Notes: a model not told the origin generated them from the letters alone. A stretch of 27,765 nt of DNA from Paulinella micropora (GCA_009731375.1 BJOX01000149.1:409299-437063), one strand, 5' to 3'; numbered from the stretch's first letter, positions 1-23,177 are shown. Numbers and translations: made by a program.

Positions 1-125
1 CACACCATCCCCTAATTCTCTGTCTGTCGACAGATGGCACCCATTTCAAAAAATCAAGCCCAAGAGAGGGTCAGTGACACCTCAAGTGGCCTTGGTTCAT
101 TCCGTAGAGTAAGTGATAAGATCAA

Positions 126-126
<1 letters not shown>
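1..126 (+). other. Unique sequence with a possible small plus-strand exon (35-113)
   Basis: This is non-repetitive sequence at the left edge. On the plus strand a pyrimidine-rich stretch ending TCGACAG (to 34) could be an acceptor. Bases 35-113 are open in the frame starting ATG GCA CCC, and GTAAGTG follows as a consensus donor. The 26-residue translation, rich in Ser, Gln and Arg, matches nothing I recognise. The minus strand has no open phase-0 segment here that could continue the RhoGEF gene. The main doubt is length: 80 open bases are weak evidence, and GTAAGT-like strings are common in this window. Confidence 0.25.
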
Positions 127-163
<37 letters not shown>

Positions 164-204
164 CATACATGCATACATACATACATACATACATACATAC
201 ATAC
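127..204. repeat. (GATA)n then (TACA)n microsatellite
   Basis: About 30 bp of GATA units are followed by about 44 bp of CATA/TACA units. On the gene's sense (minus) strand the second part reads TATG and lies just downstream of the donor of the exon-like fragment at 205-240. Confidence 0.95.
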
Positions 205-240
205 CTGGCCATCCTCACTTTCTGGTTGCACCAAGTTCAT
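205..240 (-). pseudogene. Donor-side partial copy of RhoGEF exon 7
   Basis: On the minus strand this reads 12 codons, [12 protein letters not shown], followed by GTATGTATG. It differs from the 3' two-thirds of the exon at 297-351 by one codon (GTG for ATG). It lacks the first six codons and the acceptor, because (TATG)-type repeat and TATTTATCT precede it. It lies in the intron downstream of the intact exon, where donor-side fragments of other exons in this window also lie. It could alternatively be the used exon end, since its donor is intact. Confidence 0.75.
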
Positions 241-296
241 AGATAAATACATATAAATACATACATACATACATACATACATACATACATACATAC
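241..296. repeat. (CATA)n microsatellite
   Basis: ATAC/CATA tetranucleotides separate the two exon 7 donor-side copies. Confidence 0.95.
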
Positions 297-351
297 CTGG
301 CCATCCTCACTTTCTGGTTGCATCAAGTTCATGTATATATGCGCAAAATAC
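297..351 (-). CDS. RhoGEF exon 7 (last DH-domain exon seen)
   Basis: This 55-nt exon lies between the acceptor TATATAG (high-coordinate side) and the donor GTATGTATG. It enters needing one base and ends on a complete codon. The last two bases of exon 6 (AT) plus its first G make ATG, and the frame continues YFAHIY...QPESEDGQ. Joined to exon 6 this gives [20 protein letters not shown], which fits the DH-family pattern after conserved region 3 (R-Y-x-L-L-L, helix, then an acidic T-P-x-x-H-x-D-like turn). The TATATA-rich acceptor is weak, and a further exon could lie in the assembly gap, so this is less certain than exons 2-6. Confidence 0.72.
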
Positions 352-352
352 C

Positions 353-407
<55 letters not shown>
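352..407. repeat. (TA)n dinucleotide array
   Basis: Nearly pure TA repeat directly abuts the acceptor of RhoGEF exon 7. Confidence 0.95.
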
Positions 408-410
<3 letters not shown>

Positions 411-640
411 GAACATGTGGTAACTCCTCGGGAAGTCATCGCTAATCACTGTATGTATGTATGTATGTATGTTATGTATGTATGCTATCCAAACGCTCCC
501 CGGCATATTGAACATACACCCCTCCATGAGAAAAGATGTGTCTGTGTGTGTATGTATGTATGTATGTACGCTAATGCCGCGGAATTTGTTGACATATGCT
601 GACCATTTTAATTTTTAATTTTAACCATAGTAGCATTAAA
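408..640. other. Intronic unique islands between short (TATG)n runs
   Basis: There are three short unique islands (408-450, 483-534, 571-640) separated by TATG repeats. The minus strand of 408-437 reads GAGGAGTTACCACATGTTCGC. It aligns with the exon 6 donor region (CAGTACCTCATGTACGC), so it may be a decayed donor-side copy of that exon. The second island is open as MEGCMFNMPGSVWIAY on the minus strand and I do not recognise it. The third is AT-rich with nothing recognisable. Confidence 0.4.
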
Positions 641-1179
641 NNNNNNNNNNNNNNNNNNNNNNNNNNNNNNNNNNNNNNNNNNNNNNNNNNNNNNNNNNNN
701 NNNNNNNNNNNNNNNNNNNNNNNNNNNNNNNNNNNNNNNNNNNNNNNNNNNNNNNNNNNNNNNNNNNNNNNNNNNNNNNNNNNNNNNNNNNNNNNNNNNN
801 NNNNNNNNNNNNNNNNNNNNNNNNNNNNNNNNNNNNNNNNNNNNNNNNNNNNNNNNNNNNNNNNNNNNNNNNNNNNNNNNNNNNNNNNNNNNNNNNNNNN
901 NNNNNNNNNNNNNNNNNNNNNNNNNNNNNNNNNNNNNNNNNNNNNNNNNNNNNNNNNNNNNNNNNNNNNNNNNNNNNNNNNNNNNNNNNNNNNNNNNNNN
1001 NNNNNNNNNNNNNNNNNNNNNNNNNNNNNNNNNNNNNNNNNNNNNNNNNNNNNNNNNNNNNNNNNNNNNNNNNNNNNNNNNNNNNNNNNNNNNNNNNNNN
1101 NNNNNNNNNNNNNNNNNNNNNNNNNNNNNNNNNNNNNNNNNNNNNNNNNNNNNNNNNNNNNNNNNNNNNNNNNNNNNNN
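641..1179. other. Assembly gap (539 N)
   Basis: A run of N lies inside the RhoGEF intron between exons 6 and 7. An additional small exon could be hidden here, although the phases of exons 6 and 7 already agree. Confidence 1.
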
Positions 1180-1231
<52 letters not shown>

Positions 1232-1238
1232 CACACAC
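1180..1238. repeat. Poly(A) then (CA)n
   Basis: 38 A residues directly follow the gap and run into about ten CA units. Homopolymer next to a gap suggests that sequencing or assembly stopped at low-complexity DNA. Confidence 0.95.
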
Positions 1239-1305
1239 CGCCACAGAACAAAAACATGCCTTTAGGTAGAGAGGGTTAAATTACACGAGGTATTGCGGTC
1301 GGGGA

Positions 1306-1319
1306 GTCTCTCTTCTCTC

Positions 1320-1352
<33 letters not shown>

Positions 1353-1430
1353 TCTCTCACTCTCTCTCTCTCTCTCTCTCTCTTCTCTGTCTCCTCTCTT
1401 CTCTGTCCTCTCTCTCTCTCTCTCCTCTCT
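1306..1430. repeat. (TC)n microsatellite
   Basis: TC/CT dinucleotides with occasional interruptions. The minus strand is (GA)n. Confidence 0.95.
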
Positions 1431-2055
1431 CTGAGGTGTTCCCACGCCCAAGTTAAAGACAGAAGGAAAGGACAGCGAAAATTCCGCGGGATATGCGGTA
1501 AAAAATATCAGCGGTAATACCGGATACGACAGAAACACTTAGAGGTTTTCGCGGAAAGTTTTTGCGGTAACTTGCCGGAAAGTTGCTGCATTTCCCCTGG
1601 CGATAGGATAGGCAGGTAGATAGGTAGGCTTACACGAGATGTCGGGGAAGGCAGGCCGCTACGGGGAGTTTGAGAAGTCAAGTCAGAAGCAAAAGAGACA
1701 GCGAAAGTTTAGCGGTATATGCGGCCGTTTACCGGAAACTTACCAGGTTAGACAGCGAAAACTTGAGTGGTATTTGCGGTAGCTTCCCGGAAAGTTGCCG
1801 CATTTCCCCATGCGATAGGATAGGCAGGTAGATAGGTAGCCTGACACGAGATGTCGGGGAAGGCGGGCCGCTACGGGGAGTTTGAGAAGTTAAGTCAATA
1901 GCAAAAGAGCCAGCGAAAGTTTAGCGGTATATGCGGCCGTTCACCGGAGGTAAGACAGAAAGCGAAAACTTGAGTGGTATTTGCGGTAACTTGCCGGAAA
2001 GTTGCCGCATTTCCCCTGGCGGTAGGATAGGCAGGTAGATAGGGAGAGAGCGTAC
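1431..2055 (-). repeat. About 210-bp GC-rich tandem repeat carrying exon 6 donor-side copies
   Basis: The landmark GATAGGATAGGCAGGTAGAT recurs at about 1602 and 1814, and in variant form at about 2022, a 208-212 bp period. On the minus strand each unit has an exon-6-like 3' part (1634-1675 and 1846-1889, reading LLKLPVA then diverging), a GTAAGC or GTCAGG donor-like site, a pyrimidine-rich CTAC stretch, and a GC-rich segment. In that segment short blocks such as TGCGGTAACT and TGCCGGAAAGT follow each other at roughly 11-12 bp. The third unit runs into intact exon 6 at 2056. It therefore looks like [exon 3' end + intron start] duplicated head to tail. Confidence 0.85.
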
Positions 2056-2133
2056 ATGAGGTACTGAGGTAGACGTGCCACGGGGAGTTTGAGAAGGTGT
2101 TCTAAAGGCCCACCGCTAATGCACTCTTGTAGA
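2056..2133 (-). CDS. RhoGEF exon 6 (DH conserved region 3)
   Basis: This is a 78-nt exon with acceptor TGTTTAG and donor GTACGCTC. It enters with one base (completing AA+T, Asn) and exits with two bases, AT. The translation contains LEHLLKLPVARLPQYL. This matches the DH-family conserved region 3 pattern L-x-x-L-I-x-P-V-Q-R-I-P-R-Y, the helix that lines the GTPase-binding face. Pro, Val, the first Arg, Pro and Tyr are kept; the usual Gln is Ala and the second Arg is Gln. Both boundary phases agree with exons 5 and 7. Partial 3' copies lie downstream at 1846-1889 and 1634-1675. Confidence 0.92.
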
Positions 2134-2140
2134 CTAAACA

Positions 2141-2275
2141 ATAGATAGATAGATAGATAGATAGATAATTGGATGGATGGATGGATGGAAGAATGGATGG
2201 ATAGATGGATGGATGGATAGACAGATAGATAGATAGATAGATAGATAGATTGATAGATAGATTGATAGATTGATA
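2141..2275. repeat. (GATA)/(GGAT)n microsatellite
   Basis: GATA units have an internal GGAT block. It lies immediately upstream, in the transcript, of the exon 6 acceptor. The sense strand here reads TATC/ATCC and contains almost no AG. Confidence 0.95.
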
Positions 2276-2340
2276 AATATATACAAACAGACATGACATA
2301 TGCATATGTGTATATGCGTGCGAAAATGTATGTGTGTATG

Positions 2341-2746
<406 letters not shown>

Positions 2747-4120
2747 TACCAACCTACCTACCTGTCTGTCTGTCTACTTATCTATCCATCTATCTATTTG
2801 TTACCAACCTACCTACCTGTCTATCTCCATCTAATTATTCTACTTATCTATCCATCTACCTATTTTGTTTACTTACCAACCTACCTACCTGACTATCTCC
2901 ATCTAATTATTCTACTTATCTATCCATCTATTTGTTTACTTACCAACCTACCTACCTGTCTATCTCAATCTAATTATTCTACTTATCTATCCATCTATCT
3001 ATTTTGTTTACTACCAACCTACCTACCTGTCTATCTCCATCATATCTATCGATCTATCTATTTGTTTACTTACCAACCTACCTACCTATCTATCTCCATG
3101 TAATTATTCTACTTATCTATCCATCTATCTATTTGTTTACGTACCAACCTACCTACCTGTCTATCTCCATCTAATTATTCTACTTATCTATCCATCTATC
3201 TATTTTGTTTACTTACCAACCTACCTACCTGTCTATCTCCACCTAATCATTCTTCTTATCTATCCATCTATCTATTTTGTTTACTTGCCAACCTATCTAC
3301 CTGTCTATCTCCATCTAATTATTCTACTTATCTATCCATCTATCTATTTGCTTGCTTACCAACCTACCTACCTGTCTATCTCTATCTAATTATTCTACTT
3401 ATCTATCCATCTATCTATTTTGTTTACTTACCAACCTACCTACCTGTCTATCTCCATCTAATTATTCTACTTATCTATCCATCTATCTTTTTGTTTACTT
3501 ACCAACCTACCTACCTGTCTATCTCCATCTAATTATTCTACTTATCTATCCATCTATCTATTTTCTTTACTTACCAACCTACCTACCTATCTATCCCCAT
3601 GTAATTATTCTACTTATCTATCCATCTATCTATTTTCTTTACTTACCAACCTACCTACCTATCTATCTCCATGTAATTATTCTACTTATCTATCCATCTA
3701 TCTATTTCTTTACTTACCAACCTACCTACCTGTCTACATCTAATTATTCTACTTATCCATCCATCTATCTATTTCTTTACTTTGCCAACCTACCTACAGT
3801 CTGTCTCCATCTACTTATTCTACTTATCTATCCATCTATCTATTTTGTTTACTTACCAACCTACCTACCTGTCTATCTCCATGTAATTATTCTACTTATC
3901 TATCGATCTATCTATTTTGTTTACTTACCAACCTACCTACCTATCTATCTCCATGTAATTATTCCACTTATCTATCCACCTATCTATTTCTTTACTTACC
4001 AACCTACCTACCTGTCTACATCTAATTGTTCTACTTATCCATCCATCTATCTATTTCTTTACTTGCCAACCTACCTACCATTACGTCTCCATCTACTTAT
4101 TCTACTTATCTATCTATCTG
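2747..4120. repeat. 72-bp minisatellite, about 20 copies
   Basis: The block CCAACCTACCTACC recurs about every 70-73 bp, for example at 3431, 3502, 3574 and 3646. Each unit continues with TCTATCTCCAT, an AATTATTCTACTTATC segment, ATCCATCTATCTATTTTGTT and TTAC. Units differ by point changes and by short indels in the TTTTGTTT part, so this is an aged array. It fills most of the intron between RhoGEF exons 5 and 6. No promoter or RNA signal was seen. Confidence 0.93.
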
Positions 4121-4131
4121 TTTTGTTTTAC

Positions 4132-4157
4132 TCGCAGAAGGCGATGGCGGTGTTGCT
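4132..4157 (-). pseudogene. Donor-side partial copy of RhoGEF exon 5
   Basis: On the minus strand ACACCGCCATCGCCTTCTGC followed by GAGTAAAAC parallels the end of exon 5 (ACACCGCGTTTGCCGACTTC, TGCAAGTCAAAC). It is 3 nt shorter and has point changes. The donor-like GTAAAAC is intact. It lies in the downstream intron, flanked by CTAC repeats. Confidence 0.65.
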
Positions 4158-4211
4158 TACCTACCTACCTGTCTGTCCATCTACTTATTCTTCTTATCTA
4201 TCCATCTATAT

Positions 4212-4258
4212 GTTTTATCGGTCACCTCCACAAAATGTGGTCAGGTTACCGATAAAAC
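4212..4258. repeat. Hairpin 1 (near-perfect inverted repeat)
   Basis: Arms of 11 bp (GTTTTATCGGT 4212-4222, ACCGATAAAAC 4248-4258), 4 bp (4224-4227 with 4043-type partner at 4243-4246) and 5 bp (CCACA 4228-4232, TGTGG 4236-4240) close on a 3-nt AAA loop. Only 1-2 nt bulges separate the blocks. It lies near the 5' end of the RhoGEF exon 5-6 intron. It may be a short inverted-repeat transposon remnant or a structured intron element. Confidence 0.8.
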
Positions 4259-4278
4259 TACATATGCGGCACGCCAAT

Positions 4279-4331
4279 TTTGACGTGTTTTGCGGGCTCG
4301 CCGGCCCGGCTCGCCCGCAAAACACGTCAAA
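4279..4331. repeat. Hairpin 2 (19-bp perfect inverted repeat, GC-rich loop)
   Basis: TTTGACGTGTTTTGCGGGC at 4279-4297 is perfectly complementary to 4313-4331. The spacer is GC-rich and itself contains the palindrome GCCGG-C-CCGGC. It sits 35 nt downstream, in the transcript, of the exon 5 donor. Together with hairpin 1 it forms the only unique DNA between the minisatellite and exon 5. It looks like a MITE-like foldback, but no transposase or clear target-site duplication was found. Confidence 0.82.
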
Positions 4332-4366
4332 TTTGTGGCTAGCCGTATAATATAGTATTGTTTGAC

Positions 4367-4499
4367 TTGCAGAAGTCGGCAAACGCGGTGTCCTTCTTGG
4401 ACTGCGTCAAGTCTTTGAGTAAGAGCTGAGCCTTGGGAAGGTTCAATGTGTACTCTGCGTAGAACTTAAAGAAAGGAACGAACTTCTGAAGCAGAGGGC
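4367..4499 (-). CDS. RhoGEF exon 5 (central DH helices)
   Basis: A 133-nt exon, the longest here, with acceptor CCATCCTAG and donor GTCAAAC. It enters with two bases (G+GC, Gly) and leaves with two (AA). It encodes 43 complete codons including PLLQKFVPFFKFYAEYTLN, then KAQLLLKDLTQSKKDTAFAD. DH domains have the pattern ...F-L-x-x-x-P-x-F-L-x-x-Y-x-x-Y-x-x-N-x-x-x-A...L...F at this point, and the aromatic, Tyr-x-x-Tyr and Asn positions match. Codon choice is mixed and GC content is normal, unlike the flanking arrays. The donor GTCAAA is weak but aligns with GTAAAA in the intronic partial copy. Confidence 0.96.
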
Positions 4500-4559
4500 C
4501 TAGGATGGTGGGTAAGTAAGTAGGTAAGTAAGTGAGGGAGAGAAAGAGAGAGGAAATTC

Positions 4560-4601
4560 TATTGCTCGTTCATCTGGCTTGCTGAGCAGAGGGAGTAGGA
4601 A
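4560..4601 (-). pseudogene. Decayed acceptor-side copy of RhoGEF exon 5
   Basis: The minus strand reads CCTACTCCCTCTGCTCAGCA, against CCTAGGCCCTCTGCTTCAGA at the intact exon 5 start, with CTTACCTACTT-like repeat before it in both. The AG of the acceptor has become AC. It lies in the upstream intron, as expected for acceptor-side fragments. Similarity fades after about 25 nt. Confidence 0.55.
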
Positions 4602-19700
<15,099 letters not shown>

Positions 19701-19713
19701 TGTAGGTACGGAC

Positions 19714-19737
19714 CCAGTCGAGCCACTAGCTCGTTTA
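19714..19737 (-). pseudogene. Donor-side partial copy of RhoGEF exon 4 (copy c)
   Basis: The minus strand reads AACGAGCTAGTGGCTCGACT then GG|GTCCGTACC, matching the end of exon 4 (NELVAGL) with Gly changed to Arg. The donor GT is kept. The next intronic bases, TACATAAATTA, are shared with copy b at 19993, so the duplicated unit included intron sequence. Confidence 0.85.
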
Positions 19738-19788
<51 letters not shown>

Positions 19789-19862
19789 CAAGCAAGCAAG
19801 TAAGTAAGCAAACAAGCAAGTAAGTAATTAAGTTAGTAAGTAAGTAAGTAAGTGAGTAAGTG

Positions 19863-19897
<35 letters not shown>

Positions 19898-19906
19898 CAG
19901 TAAGTC

Positions 19907-19941
<35 letters not shown>

Positions 19942-19992
19942 GAGTAAGTGAGTAAGTGAGTAAGTGAGTAACTAATTTATGTAGGTATGCAC
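19738..19992. repeat. (GTAA)n between exon 4 partial copies
   Basis: Same tetranucleotide as the 15-kb array, with GCAA variants near 19785-19815. Nothing else is seen. Confidence 0.9.
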
Positions 19993-20034
19993 CTAATCCA
20001 GCCACTAGCTCGTTCTCTGCAGACAATGTCATGG

Positions 20035-20035
<1 letters not shown>
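19993..20035 (-). pseudogene. Donor-side partial copy of RhoGEF exon 4 (copy b)
   Basis: It starts at ACCATG, continues in frame as SAENELVAGL, and ends TTAG|GTGCATACC with the donor intact. Two extra codons lie between ACCATG and the shared part, relative to intact exon 4. The upstream half of exon 4 is missing and is replaced by CTTAC repeats. Confidence 0.88.
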
Positions 20036-20086
<51 letters not shown>

Positions 20087-20114
20087 GTAAGTAAGTAAGA
20101 AAGCAGGTATGCAT

Positions 20115-20151
20115 CTAATCCAGCCACTAGCTCGTTCTCTGCAGGCATGGT
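20115..20151 (-). pseudogene. Donor-side partial copy of RhoGEF exon 4 (copy a), donor lost
   Basis: It reads ACCATGCCTGCAGAGAACGA and on to TTAG, but the next bases are ATGCATACC, so the donor GT is AT. It begins at the same ACCATG as copy b. It is the copy closest to intact exon 4. Confidence 0.88.
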
Positions 20152-20153
20152 GC

Positions 20154-20210
<57 letters not shown>

Positions 20211-20219
20211 GGTATGCAC

Positions 20220-20303
20220 CTAATCCAGCCACTAGCTCGTTTTCAGGTGACATGGTAAGATCCAGGAGCTCATGACAGAAAGTGCGATGGAACTTGTACA
20301 TGC
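20220..20303 (-). CDS. RhoGEF exon 4 (DH domain, conserved region 2 side)
   Basis: An 84-nt exon with acceptor TACGTAG and donor GTGCATACC; two bases enter (G+GC, Gly) and one leaves (G). The translation includes MYKFHRTFCHELLDLT then ENELVAGL. Following exon 3 (IFLNIS) it gives the DH signature I-F-x-N-I-x-x-L-x-x-x-H-x-x-F-x-x-x-L. It is the only copy with both halves and both splice sites. Two acceptor-side fragments lie upstream (20489-20541, 20697-20749) and three donor-side fragments downstream (20115, 19993, 19714). The break in all of them falls at the internal CTTACCATG, which resembles both flanking repeats (CTTAC and ATGT). Confidence 0.94.
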
Positions 20304-20488
20304 CTACGTACATAAATACATACACACATACATACAGACGTACGTATAGACATAGATGCATACAGACATAAAGACATACAGACATACAGACGTACATACA
20401 AAGACATACATACATACATACATACATACATACATACATACATGCACACATACATACAGTCATACATACACAAATACATACACAAATA
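20304..20488. repeat. (TACA)n microsatellite with CAGA variants
   Basis: Mostly ACAT/ACAG tetranucleotides. On the gene strand it reads TATG/TCTG, immediately upstream of the exon 4 acceptor. Confidence 0.93.
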
Positions 20489-20541
20489 CATAGTCAGGTC
20501 AAGTAACTCATGGCAGAGGGTGAGATGAAATTTGTACATGC
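20489..20541 (-). pseudogene. Acceptor-side partial copy of RhoGEF exon 4 (AG kept)
   Basis: Acceptor TATGTAG is followed by GC and codons MYKFHLTLCHELLDLTM, then TATG repeat. It matches the first half of exon 4 with two residue changes (R to L, F to L). There is no donor, so use of this site would read into repeat. Confidence 0.9.
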
Positions 20542-20602
20542 CTACATACATACATATAGACATACACACATACATACATACATACATACATACATACATG
20601 CA

Positions 20603-20636
<34 letters not shown>

Positions 20637-20696
20637 CATACATACATGCATGCACACATACATACAGACATACATACACACATACATACAGACATA
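20542..20696. repeat. (TACA)n microsatellite
   Basis: CATA/TACA units lie between the two acceptor-side exon 4 fragments. Confidence 0.95.
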
Positions 20697-20749
20697 CATA
20701 GTCAGGTCAAATAACTCATGGCAGAGGGTGAGATGAAATTTGTACATGC
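20697..20749 (-). pseudogene. Acceptor-side partial copy of RhoGEF exon 4 (AG lost)
   Basis: Same fragment as 20489-20541 (MYKFHLTLCHELFDLTM), but the acceptor TAG is TGG (TATGTGG). It ends at the same ATG, where TATG repeat begins. Confidence 0.9.
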
Positions 20750-20909
20750 CCACATACATACATATAGACATACATACACACATACATACATACATACATA
20801 CATACAGAAATACATACATACATACATACATACATACATACATGCATGCATACATACATACATACATACAGACATAGATACAGACATACAGACATATATA
20901 CAGACATAC
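20750..20909. repeat. (TACA)n microsatellite downstream of the exon 3 donor
   Basis: CATA/CAGA units continue up to the donor of exon 3. The donor GTATGTCTG is itself in register with the TATG/TCTG repeat, so repeat and splice site grade into each other. Confidence 0.93.
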
Positions 20910-20982
20910 CTGATATGTTGAGAAAGATTTGTTGTAGTTCCTGTTCAGATAAAACCTTCTTTACTCCTAACGCCTTTCCCAC
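20910..20982 (-). CDS. RhoGEF exon 3 (DH domain)
   Basis: A 73-nt exon with acceptor ACTATTAG and donor GTATGTCTG; phase 0 in, one base (G) out. It encodes VGKALGVKKVLSEQELQQIF then LNIS. In DH domains the segment I-L-S-x-x-E-[LIV]-x-x-I-F-x-N-I follows the first long helix, and V-L-S-E-Q-E-L-Q-Q-I-F-L-N-I fits it residue by residue. It is the only internal exon for which no partial copy was found. Confidence 0.94.
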
Positions 20983-21322
20983 CTAATAGTAGTGTATGTA
21001 TGTATGCATGTATGTACATATAACAGTAATAGTAATAGTAATAGTAATAGTAATAGTGATAGTAATAGTGATAGTAATAGTAATAGTAATAGTAATAGTA
21101 ATAGTAATGGTAATGGTAATGGTAATGGTAATAGTACTGTACTAGTACTAGTACTAGTACTAGTACTACTAGTACTAGTACTAGTACTAGTAATGGTAAT
21201 AGTAATAGTAATAGTAATAGTACTAGTACTAGTACTAGTAATAGTACTAGTAATAGTACTAGTAATAGTAATAGTAATAGTAATAGTAATCCTAATAGTA
21301 ATAGTAATAGTAATAGTCATAC
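20983..21322. repeat. Intron filled by (TAATAG)n and (TACTAG)n hexamers
   Basis: The 340-nt intron between exons 2 and 3. After a short TATG run, 21022-21316 is hexameric GTAATA with GTAATG and GTACTA variants. The TACTAG part is palindromic (CTAGTACTAG). The sense strand reads TATTAC/TACTAG and carries many TACTA strings. Confidence 0.92.
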
Positions 21323-21418
21323 CTTCTTATCGTTGAAGTAAGAACATTGTGTGAGGTATGTTTCGGAGATATCACGCAGGCCGGACTCGACGTAGAATAA
21401 CTCACTCTTCAACAACAC
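21323..21418 (-). CDS. RhoGEF exon 2 (DH conserved region 1)
   Basis: A 96-nt exon, exactly 32 codons, phase 0 at both ends; acceptor TTCTCTAG, donor GTATGAC. It starts VLLKSELFYVESGLRDISET. This fits the DH start E-L-L-x-T-E-x-x-Y-V-x-x-L, where the Glu (here in S-E-L-F-Y-V) contacts the Rho-family GTPase switch region in known members. DH domains catalyse GDP release from Rho, Rac or Cdc42-type GTPases at membranes and cytoskeleton. Seven truncated copies of its first half lie in the upstream intron. Confidence 0.95.
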
Positions 21419-21422
21419 CTAG

Positions 21423-21463
21423 AGAAAAGTAGGTAAGTGAGTCAGTAAGCGAGTAAGTAAGTG

Positions 21464-21522
<59 letters not shown>

Positions 21523-21655
21523 GAGTGAGTTTCGGTGATATCACGCAGGCCGCACTGCACGTAGAATAACTCACTCTTCAACAACACCTAGAGAAAAGTA
21601 GGTAAGTGAGTCAGTAAGCGAGTAAGTAAGTGAGTAAGTAAGTAAGTAAGTAAGC

Positions 21656-21687
<32 letters not shown>

Positions 21688-21771
21688 GAGTAAGTGAGTT
21701 AGTTTCGGTGATATCACGCAGGCCGCACTGCACGTAGAATAACTCACTCTTCAACAACACCTAGAGAAGTG

Positions 21772-21805
<34 letters not shown>

Positions 21806-21980
21806 TGAGTGGGTGAGTGAGTGAGTGAGTGAGTGAGTGAGTAAGTAAGTTTCGGTGATATCACGCAGGCCGCACTCTACGTAGAATAACTCACTCTTCA
21901 ACAACACCTAGAGAAGTGAGTAAGTAAGTAAGTAAAAAAGTAAGTAAGTGAGTAAGTAGTAAGTAAGTAAGTCAGTAAGT

Positions 21981-22022
<42 letters not shown>

Positions 22023-22435
22023 GTAAGTAAGTTTCGACCAGACTCCACGTAGAATAACTCACTCTTCAACAACACCTAGAGAAGTGAGTAAGTAAGTAAG
22101 TAAGTAAGAGAGTAAGTGAGTGAGTGAGTGAGTGAGTGAGTGAGTAAGTAAGTTTCGGTGATGCACGCAGGCCGCACTGCACGTAGAATAACTCACTCTT
22201 CAACAACACTTAGACAAGTAGGTAAGTGAATAAGTAAGTAAGGGAGTAAGTGAGTGAGTGAGTGTGAGTGAATGAGTAAGTAAGTTTCGGTGATATCACG
22301 CAGGCCGCACTCTACGTAGAATAACTTACTCTTCAACAACACCTAGAGAGAAGTAGGTAAGTGAGTGAGTAAGCGAGTAAGTAAGTGAGTAAGTGAGTAA
22401 GTAAGAAAGTAAGAAAGTTTCGGTGCTATCACGCA

Positions 22436-22437
<2 letters not shown>
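21423..22437 (-). pseudogene. Tandem array of seven truncated acceptor-side copies of RhoGEF exon 2
   Basis: Exon-like segments are at about 21531-21587, 21703-21760, 21850-21907, 22032-22075, 22153-22209, 22284-22342 and 22414-22437, with GTAA/GTGA repeat between them. Copies 1-3 and 6 keep CTAG|GTGTTGTTGAAGAG and are open as LLKSELFYV, then QC or EC, then GLRDITET, before running into CTTAC/CTCAC repeat. Copy 4 has an internal deletion. In copy 5 the acceptor CTAG has become CTAAG. Copy 7 keeps only the last 24 nt. None has a donor. They share differences from exon 2 (C for S; ITET for ISET), so they descend from one founding duplication. Confidence 0.92.
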
Positions 22438-23170
<733 letters not shown>

Positions 23171-23177
23171 CACATAC

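Noticed and set aside
641-1257. Frames of about 200 codons through 641-1179
   Set aside because: They consist of N bases flanked by poly(A) and CA repeat.
2747-4120. CRISPR-like array (regular 72-bp spacing)
   Set aside because: The whole unit is repeated and there are no unique spacers; the content is eukaryotic minisatellite.
20992-21336. Frames rich in Ser-Asn or Val-Leu-Val
   Set aside because: Hexanucleotide repeat TAATAG/TACTAG read in frame; it is an intron between two phase-matched exons.
21423-22437. Mutually exclusive alternative exons
   Set aside because: The copies have acceptors but no donors and stop mid-exon in repeat, so they cannot replace exon 2 in a transcript.
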